A stretch of DNA of 12,762 nt from Campylobacter sp. (GTDB taxonomy: Bacteria > Campylobacterota > Campylobacteria > Campylobacterales > Campylobacteraceae), in the NCBI GenBank assembly GCA_024680445.1, contig JAILCJ010000025.1, forward strand, positions 1 to 12,762, read 5' to 3'. Position 1 is the stretch's first letter. Each line of letters opens with the position of its first letter. The notes under the pieces were generated by a model. That model searched no databases. It was given only the letters and a program-made list of their open reading frames with translations, and had not been told where the DNA came from. A program made the position numbers and the translations under genes. Below, piece after piece: positions 7,895-12,762 of the stretch.

Positions 7895-8050
7895 ATGGAA
7901 TTTAAAGCCCTTTTTATAAACAGACTTAGCAAATATACCTACGTACAAGGTAGTTTCACAAATGAACATTTTCAATACCTTGACAAAGCAAACCAAAAAT
8001 GGACACATATAGACAACAAGCAAATTTTAAAGGGTGAAAATGACGCTTAG
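7895..8050 (+). CDS. Small unrecognised 51-residue protein
   Basis: An ATG at 7895, 11 bases after the htrB stop and preceded by AAGGA (7882-7886), opens a frame of 51 codons that closes with TAG at 8048-8050. The product is hydrophilic and rich in Lys, Asn and aromatic residues: it begins MEFKALFINRLSKYTYVQGS and ends KQILKGENDA. It has no membrane segment, signal peptide or cysteine. The ligase-family gene starts 11 bases before its stop, so it sits in the coupled train exactly as the larger genes do, and its reading fills what would otherwise be a 150-base gap. I do not recognise the family. It could be a small accessory protein of core synthesis, or a leader whose translation passes ribosomes to the next gene. 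Confidence 0.6.
   Translation: MEFKALFINRLSKYTYVQGSFTNEHFQYLDKANQKWTHIDNKQILKGENDA
8029..8034 (+). promoter_or_regulatory. Ribosome site that fixes the ligase-family start
   Basis: AAAGGG ends 5 bases before the ATG at 8040. A GTG at 8034 in the same frame would add two residues, but it shares its first base with this site and would leave no room for a ribosome, so the ATG at 8040 is preferred. Confidence 0.7.
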
Positions 8051-9296
8051 TGCGGATTTAAAAAAGATAAATTTTCAAAATTTTAGCTACGAAAAATTTT
8101 ATTTTTACGCTAGTATAATTTTTGCCTTTACCATGCCTATTTCAAGGGCGGCAATAAGTGCTTTTATTATTTTATTTCCCTTAGTTTGGCTAATCGAAGG
8201 CGATTTTAAACGCAAATTTGATGAAATCAAAAATCAAAAAATTTTGCTGATATTTTTGATATTTTACGCCTTTATCGCACTTAGCGCCTTGCTCTCTGAC
8301 AATACAAAAACGGCTTTAAAATTTTTTAGACTTTATGCTTATTGGTTCACCCTTATCGTCCTTGCTACTTCACTTAAAAAAGAGTGGATAAAGCACATTA
8401 TAACGGCCTTTTTATGCGGTATGGTAGTAAGCGAAATGATAGCTTATGGGATATTTTTTGGACTTTGGGAATACGGAGTAGGCAACAAAATAAATCCTAG
8501 CCCTTTTATGTTTCACATAGATTATAGCGTTTATCTTGCCTTTACTTCTATATTGCTTTTTAGCAGGATAATTTCAAAAGATTATGATGTAAAAAGCAAA
8601 ATTTTTATGGGAATTTTCTTTTTAAGCACGACTGGAAATTTATTTTTACAAACCGGCAGAACGGGACAAGTTGCCTATATAGCCGCTATTTTTGTGATGT
8701 TTTTATTGCATTATAGATTTAGTTTTAAAAGCATAGCATCTGCCTTGCTTTCGTTAATTATTATATATTCGCTAGCTTATAACTTTTCAAGTTCGTTTAA
8801 AATACGAGTAAATGTCACTAAAAATGAAATCGCACAAATAACAAGCGGAAATTTAAACACTTCTTGGGGAACTAGACTAGCTTTTTGGGTATCAACATAT
8901 GAAATTTTAAAAGTTCATCCCATTTTTGGCATAGATCTTGGCGATTTTGAAGAAGAAACGGCAGAAATTTTAAAGCTTGACAAATTTAAAAACTACCAAG
9001 CATATTTAAAAGAATTTATGTCAAGCAACCACTACCATAACCAGTTTTTAATGCTAGCTGTGCAAATGGGACTAATAGGGCTAGGATTTGCTATTTTGCT
9101 TTATTATTTGGTCTTGCGACTAGCACTTAAAACCGAGGCAGGAGAGTATCAAAATATTTTTGTGCTTTTTTGGGTAGTGTATTTTATCGGATCCTTTGCA
9201 GATCCGCTGTGGAACAAGCAATTTACAAGCATCATATGGATCTTACTAGTTTCTTGCATGATAGCTTATAATAAAAAGAAGCAAAATGAAATTTAA
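8040..9296 (+). CDS. O-antigen ligase (WaaL/Wzy_C) family protein
   Basis: From the ATG at 8040 the protein has 418 residues and roughly ten hydrophobic segments, with a large outward loop between about 255 and 335. Landmarks of the O-antigen ligase/polymerase family are Arg207 in TGRTGQ (205-210), Arg279 in WGTRLAFW (276-283), and His331/His333 in NHYHNQF (330-336) just before the next membrane segment. In WaaL the loop Arg and His are needed to move a glycan from undecaprenyl pyrophosphate to the lipid A core in the periplasm. A polymerase or other glycan ligase of the same fold cannot be excluded. The gene begins inside the small upstream ORF and overlaps the following GT4 gene by 11 bases. 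Its setting beside waaF and htrB favours a ligase. Confidence 0.82.
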   Translation: MTLSADLKKINFQNFSYEKFYFYASIIFAFTMPISRAAISAFIILFPLVWLIEGDFKRKFDEIKNQKILLIFLIFYAFIALSALLSDNTKTALKFFRLYAYWFTLIVLATSLKKEWIKHIITAFLCGMVVSEMIAYGIFFGLWEYGVGNKINPSPFMFHIDYSVYLAFTSILLFSRIISKDYDVKSKIFMGIFFLSTTGNLFLQTGRTGQVAYIAAIFVMFLLHYRFSFKSIASALLSLIIIYSLAYNFSSSFKIRVNVTKNEIAQITSGNLNTSWGTRLAFWVSTYEILKVHPIFGIDLGDFEEETAEILKLDKFKNYQAYLKEFMSSNHYHNQFLMLAVQMGLIGLGFAILLYYLVLRLALKTEAGEYQNIFVLFWVVYFIGSFADPLWNKQFTSIIWILLVSCMIAYNKKKQNEI

Positions 9297-10269
9297 GCTA
9301 ATTTTTGGACAAAATAACAGACTTGTAAGCAGACTTGCCAAGGCACTAAGCGAAGGCGGTGATACTTGCGAAAAAATTCAAGCCCAAAATAGCAAAAATT
9401 ACAAAGACATAGCCGTTTTTGATGAAAATTTTTGTTTAAATATGCAAGATGATAGCTTTATTTATTCAAACCAACTTTGCAAATACGCTCATGTATACCA
9501 TGTAAATGAAATTTATACTCCAAGCATCAAACAAAAGCCGTTTTGGTGGGCATTTCCAAAATATCACAAAGTCATAAAACTTGAAAAATATTGCATGCAA
9601 AACGCCAAACTCATCATCGCAAATTCCAAAATGTTAAAAAATGAAATTTGCGAAACTTTTGCGATAGATCCAGCCAGAATCAAGGTTGTGTATGACGGAG
9701 TAAATTTGATAGAAAATCTTAGCAAGGCACAAGCAAAACTAAGTTTGACAAACGAACTTGACATTGATTTTGAACTTTGCATAGTGCTTTTTAGTAGCGA
9801 GGATTTTAAAAAAGATGGTTTAGATAGCTTTTTAACTCTTTTATCTAAAGTCAAACAAAAATTTAATATCTTAATATTAGGTGATGATAAAAATATGGCT
9901 TTTTATAAAAATTTATCAAAATCTCTTGGTCTAAATGCCCTATTTTTAGGCAAAGTAATGCAATACAGAAAATTTTTTGAAGCCAGCGATATTTTTATAC
10001 TTCCGAGTAATTCTAAACGTTTTGCAAATATAGTCTTAGAGGCTATGAGCTATAAAAATGTGGTTTTTGCAAGCAGAACAAATGCTATTTGCGAAATTTT
10101 AGATGAAAAATTTATACTAAATGAAGAAAGCCAAAATTTGATAGAAGCTTTTATGATAAATTATGATTCATGTTTAAAAAGAGGCGAAAAAAATTATAAA
10201 ATTGCCAAAATTTATAATATGCAAGATCAAATTTCACAGCTTTGCACACTTTTAAGATCACTCACATAA
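9286..10269 (+). CDS. GT4-type glycosyltransferase
   Basis: The protein has 327 residues and a GT-B layout. The N-terminal half is shorter than usual and carries KLIIANSKMLKNEI (108-121), followed by RIKVVYDGVN (131-140), the linker typical of GT4 enzymes. The C-terminal donor half has NILILGDD (194-201), FEASDIFILPS (231-241) and NIVLEAMS (248-255), with Glu252 as the conserved second Glu. The first Glu of the usual E-x7-E motif is replaced by Lys244. A WaaG-like or outer-core sugar transferase acting at the cytoplasmic face is likely. It overlaps the ligase-family gene by 11 bases, has only a weak AAGAAG ribosome site, and is the last plus-strand gene before a convergent junction. Donor sugar and acceptor are unknown. 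Confidence 0.82.
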   Translation: MKFKLIFGQNNRLVSRLAKALSEGGDTCEKIQAQNSKNYKDIAVFDENFCLNMQDDSFIYSNQLCKYAHVYHVNEIYTPSIKQKPFWWAFPKYHKVIKLEKYCMQNAKLIIANSKMLKNEICETFAIDPARIKVVYDGVNLIENLSKAQAKLSLTNELDIDFELCIVLFSSEDFKKDGLDSFLTLLSKVKQKFNILILGDDKNMAFYKNLSKSLGLNALFLGKVMQYRKFFEASDIFILPSNSKRFANIVLEAMSYKNVVFASRTNAICEILDEKFILNEESQNLIEAFMINYDSCLKRGEKNYKIAKIYNMQDQISQLCTLLRSLT

Positions 10270-10351
10270 TTTTACAAAATCACTAAATAATAAAAATCAT
10301 GTAAAAAATACACTTTACAAAAAATCAACTCAAAATTTATGCTATAAGTTT
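10270..10351. other. Convergent intergenic junction
   Basis: These 82 AT-rich bases separate the ends of the plus-strand core operon and the minus-strand methyltransferase gene. TGTAAA (10300-10305) and TTTACA (10314-10319) could pair around an 8-base loop. Read on the minus strand, TGATTTTTATT follows the stem, so a weak terminator for the methyltransferase is possible. On the plus strand the stem is followed by A-rich sequence, which is not a good intrinsic terminator. No gene was seen here. Confidence 0.3.
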
Positions 10352-11911
10352 TTACAATCTTTCAAAAAAATAGCACTCTCTAAGCGTAAATTCGGTTTGA
10401 ATTATGCGATTTAAAGTGTATTTTCTTAATTTATCACCTTTGACTTCTTTGCCATTTACAAAGATAGCTTTTTTATTTTTCTTTATAAATTTAAGGCTAT
10501 CTTCAAGGATATCATCGGCTTTATTTTTACCATCAAATTTCAAAGCTATATAAGCGTCAAGGTCACTAAATTTCATGTTGTGATTAAATTTATCAGCAAA
10601 ACTGATATTTGCATCAGGATTATTCAAAAAGTATTTTATGTAAGGTATAAACTGCGGTTTTAGGCGAGTTTTGCCAACTTCATAAGCTATATTTTCACAT
10701 TCGCAAAGCGAAAAATTTAAGCTGTTTGTAGAAAACAAATTTACCAAAGATTCATAAATTCCAAGCCGTTTTTTCTCATCAACAAAGGCAAAAATTTGCG
10801 TTAAATTCGTGCTTTGAGGATAAATTTTACTCAACACATCGCAAAGCCACGAACTACTTTCACTCATTTTTTCTTCATGGCGATTGAGCCATATATCATT
10901 TTGATTTCTAAATCTTGCAACAAAATTTAACTTGGCTATATCGCTTGGATTTATTTCACGAGCGGCAACTTTTTCATAAGCTTGTTTATGAACTATCAAA
11001 CTTTGCCTAAAAACTCTATGCATATAAAAATCCATAAACTGCTCTTGATCGTATCTATTTGGAAAGTTTTTTAACATATATGCGTTAACATCGGCATTGC
11101 CAACACTAGCAAAGATATCATCAAGACTACTTTCACAAAGATAACTAAGCTCATTTTTCTCTAAATTTTCTACAAATTCCTTAAAATAACAAGGCGAATT
11201 TATTTCACCCAAAAACTCGTGAGCTATGTAATCATCGCTATTTATCAAGAAAATTTGGTTTATAAAATTGATTATGGTGTCGCTTGGAACATGGATATTT
11301 TCACTATCAAGCAAAAAGTGTTTAAATACGCTTATGCTCTCCTTTGCCTTTGCGATTTTTTCTTCTGTATTTTGACAATTTCTCGTACTAAAAAGGATAA
11401 GATCCCTAAGCATATCTTTGATTTTCCAACCCGGATAAACATTGTAAGATACGAAAGCAACCCCTTGCGGTGCCAAAAAGTTTTTTATCACTTCTATGAC
11501 CGCTTTTTGCGTATCTTGCGAAACCCAACTATAAATGGCATGAGCGATAATATAATCAAATTTTTCGTATTTTTTTATATCTTTTTCACTGATTTTACGA
11601 ACATCGATATGTTTAAATTCTATATTTTTTAAGCCTATTTCTTTACTGGCTTCTTTTGCCTTTTTTATTTGCTCTAAATTTATATCTATACCCAAAATTT
11701 GGGCATCAGGGTTATTTAAAGCAAAGGGTATGATATTGCCACCAAAGCTACAACCTATCTCTAAAATTTTTGCATTTTTGCTAGTGACGGGATTGAGCCC
11801 TAAAAGCGTAGCACACGCTTCAAGTTTGAGTGGTGATGAACCAGAATACGCCGCAGAAATGTGAGTTTTTTCCTCACAAAAATTATCGATTTTATCTCCT
11901 AAATCGCTCAT
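10352..11911 (-). CDS. SAM methyltransferase with regulatory domain
   Basis: The protein has 519 residues. The N-terminal class I methyltransferase domain shows ILEIGCSFGGN (49-59) as the S-adenosylmethionine loop, Asp76 in LGIDIN as the ribose-binding acid, and FDYIIAHAIYSWV (118-130) as the later motif. SYNVYPGWK (155-163) then leads into a methyltransferase regulatory domain at roughly 210-310, seen as HEFLGEINSPCYFKEF (231-246), ELSYLCES (254-261) and FYMHRVFRQSL (295-305). A C-terminal part of about 200 residues resembles the tail found on such proteins. The substrate is unknown; protein and small-molecule targets have both been suggested for relatives. An AAGGAT ribosome site (11918-11923) precedes the ATG. 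It lies 33 bases after modB on the same strand and may be co-transcribed with it, although a role in molybdate uptake is not implied. Confidence 0.85.
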   Translation of the reverse strand: MSDLGDKIDNFCEEKTHISAAYSGSSPLKLEACATLLGLNPVTSKNAKILEIGCSFGGNIIPFALNNPDAQILGIDINLEQIKKAKEASKEIGLKNIEFKHIDVRKISEKDIKKYEKFDYIIAHAIYSWVSQDTQKAVIEVIKNFLAPQGVAFVSYNVYPGWKIKDMLRDLILFSTRNCQNTEEKIAKAKESISVFKHFLLDSENIHVPSDTIINFINQIFLINSDDYIAHEFLGEINSPCYFKEFVENLEKNELSYLCESSLDDIFASVGNADVNAYMLKNFPNRYDQEQFMDFYMHRVFRQSLIVHKQAYEKVAAREINPSDIAKLNFVARFRNQNDIWLNRHEEKMSESSSWLCDVLSKIYPQSTNLTQIFAFVDEKKRLGIYESLVNLFSTNSLNFSLCECENIAYEVGKTRLKPQFIPYIKYFLNNPDANISFADKFNHNMKFSDLDAYIALKFDGKNKADDILEDSLKFIKKNKKAIFVNGKEVKGDKLRKYTLNRIIQTEFTLRECYFFERL

Positions 11912-11944
11912 TTAAAAATCCTTTTTTAAATTTCAAGACCCTGA

Positions 11945-12619
11945 TTATAGCGTATTTTTGCCTTTTTTTGCATTAAAAAAATAAAGTAAAAATAAAACCG
12001 CAAAACTAAGTGCAAGCATAAGCCCAGCATAAAGTTGTGCCTTGTCATATTCAAGCATCTCAACCGCCTCATATATAGCGATACTTGCGACTTTTGTCTC
12101 ACCAGCAACGCTTCCGCCTATCATTAGCACAACGCCAAATTCACCCATAGTGTGAGCAAAACTTACAACCAAAGCACTTAGCAAATTTGAACGTATATTT
12201 GGCAAAGCAACCCTAAAAAGCGTAGAAATTCTTGAATGCCCCAACGAATAACTCGCTTCAAACAAACTTGGTTTTAAACTTTCAAAACCTGCCTTCAAAG
12301 GCGAAAACATAAAGGGCAAAGAGTAAATGCAACTTGCAAGCACAAGACCGCTAAAATTAAAAACCAACCTTATGCCAAAAACTTCGTCTATAAATTTACC
12401 AACAAAATTATAAGGTGAAAAAAATAGCAAAAGATAAAAACCCAAAACGCTCGGCGGCAACACAAGAGGCAATGAGATGATCGCTTCAAAAATTGGCTTA
12501 TGGCGAAATTTCACCCTTGCCATAAAAAAAGCTAGTGGCAAAACCAAAACAAATAGTATAAAAGTGCTTACAAAAGCTAGTTTTAAAGATAAAAAAAACG
12601 GCGTTAGATCAAGCTCCAT
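11945..12619 (-). CDS. modB: Molybdate ABC transporter permease ModB
   Basis: The protein has 224 residues and about five membrane segments, near 9-33, 45-67, 88-108, 145-165 and 197-216. LPLVLPPSVLGF (50-61) and the EAA loop at 121-140, starting EASYSLGHSR and ending RVALP, are those of an ABC importer permease; the loop contacts the ATPase ModC. HTMGEFGVVLMIGG (156-169) and GETKVASIAIYEAVE (173-187) are ModB signatures, which argue against the related tungstate (TupB) or sulfate permeases. It forms the inner-membrane channel for molybdate delivered by ModA. In C. jejuni modB stands beside modA and modC, but here the next gene downstream is a methyltransferase, so modC must lie elsewhere or upstream. 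A strong AAGGAG ribosome site fixes the start at 12619. Confidence 0.92.
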   Translation of the reverse strand: MELDLTPFFLSLKLAFVSTFILFVLVLPLAFFMARVKFRHKPIFEAIISLPLVLPPSVLGFYLLLFFSPYNFVGKFIDEVFGIRLVFNFSGLVLASCIYSLPFMFSPLKAGFESLKPSLFEASYSLGHSRISTLFRVALPNIRSNLLSALVVSFAHTMGEFGVVLMIGGSVAGETKVASIAIYEAVEMLEYDKAQLYAGLMLALSFAVLFLLYFFNAKKGKNTL

Positions 12620-12624
12620 ATTAA

Positions 12625-12630
12625 CTCCTT
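12625..12630 (-). promoter_or_regulatory. Ribosome site of modB
   Basis: Read on the minus strand, AAGGAG lies 5 bases before the ATG at 12619-12617. This is among the strongest ribosome sites in the window and supports this start over internal ones. Confidence 0.75.
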
Positions 12631-12644
12631 AATCTCAAAAAAAT

Positions 12645-12650
12645 ATTATG
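12645..12650 (-). promoter_or_regulatory. Candidate -10 element of the modB promoter
   Basis: Read on the minus strand, TTTTTGCATAATATT contains CATAAT, five of six bases of the sigma-70 -10 consensus, preceded by TTG and surrounded by T/A-rich DNA as in Campylobacter promoters, which often lack a clear -35. Transcription would begin near 12638, about 19 bases before the ATG. Confidence 0.4.
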
Positions 12651-12762
12651 CAAAAATTTTAGACTTTACACATAAAAATTTTAAAAAAATTCCATCAAAT
12701 TTGACGCATTTTTTTATATTTTTTGCCATAAAATTTAAAATAAAATTTTTATATAAAAAATC

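Larger units (their letters stand above)
12620..12762. other. AT-rich intergenic region upstream of modB
   Basis: These 143 bases are almost entirely A and T. On the minus strand they hold the modB ribosome site and a candidate promoter. On the plus strand TTGACG (12701-12706) and a TAAAAT at 12729-12734 could be parts of a divergent promoter, but their 22-base spacing is too long for a good match. A 27-codon minus-strand frame inside it is not convincing. The gene upstream of modB lies beyond the window. Confidence 0.5.

Noticed and set aside
8034..8039. GTG start giving a 420-residue ligase-family protein
   Set aside because: The GTG overlaps the AAAGGG ribosome site that suits the ATG at 8040; the shorter 418-residue product is preferred.
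11219..11632. 137-codon plus-strand frame opposite the methyltransferase gene
   Set aside because: It lies wholly antisense to a well-supported gene, has a low-complexity aromatic and Lys-rich product, and no ribosome site of note.
12060..12085. ATATAGCG-like sequence resembling a ModE half site
   Set aside because: It lies inside the modB coding region with no inverted partner, where an operator would not be expected.
12657..12729. 27-codon minus-strand frame upstream of modB
   Set aside because: It is short, has no ribosome site, and is made of Lys, Phe and Ile codons expected from AT-rich noncoding DNA.

Overview
The window looks like an AT-rich Campylobacterota chromosome, most likely a Campylobacter outside the jejuni/coli pair. 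The genus is inferred from codon and base composition, from close packing with overlapping starts, and from the WaaF, HtrB and ModB sequences. No species was assigned, because that needs a database search.

Positions 1-10269 hold one plus-strand gene train, already running at the window edge, devoted to lipopolysaccharide/lipooligosaccharide (LPS/LOS) core building. In order: a WaaP/Kdo-kinase-like protein (5' end missing), a NodB-type deacetylase, a family 2 glycosyltransferase, a GT9 heptosyltransferase-like protein, a membrane-anchored glycoside-hydrolase-like protein, an LtaS-type sulfatase-fold transferase, WaaF, the lipid A acyltransferase HtrB, an unrecognised 51-residue ORF, an O-antigen-ligase-family protein and a GT4 glycosyltransferase. 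Most junctions overlap by 1-20 bases; the only gaps are 9 and 11 bases, on either side of htrB. No internal promoter is apparent. WaaC and the Kdo transferase are absent and presumably lie elsewhere.

The genes fit one pathway across the envelope. WaaF, the second GT9, the GT2 and the GT4 would build the core on the cytoplasmic face, and HtrB would complete lipid A. The kinase and deacetylase could alter charge. The LtaS-like protein could add a phospho-substituent on the periplasmic side, and the ligase-family protein could join a lipid-linked glycan to the core. Substrates are inferred from family and context only.

An 82-base junction (10270-10351) separates this train from two minus-strand genes. 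modB (molybdate permease) comes first, followed 33 bases downstream by a large methyltransferase with a regulatory domain. The final 143 bases are very AT-rich and contain a plausible modB promoter. No RNA gene, mobile element, CRISPR array or long repeat was seen. No clearly new system is evident. The most noteworthy points are the LtaS-like and hydrolase-like pair inside a core operon, the unrecognised 51-residue ORF, and family-motif deviations in the second GT9 and the GT4.
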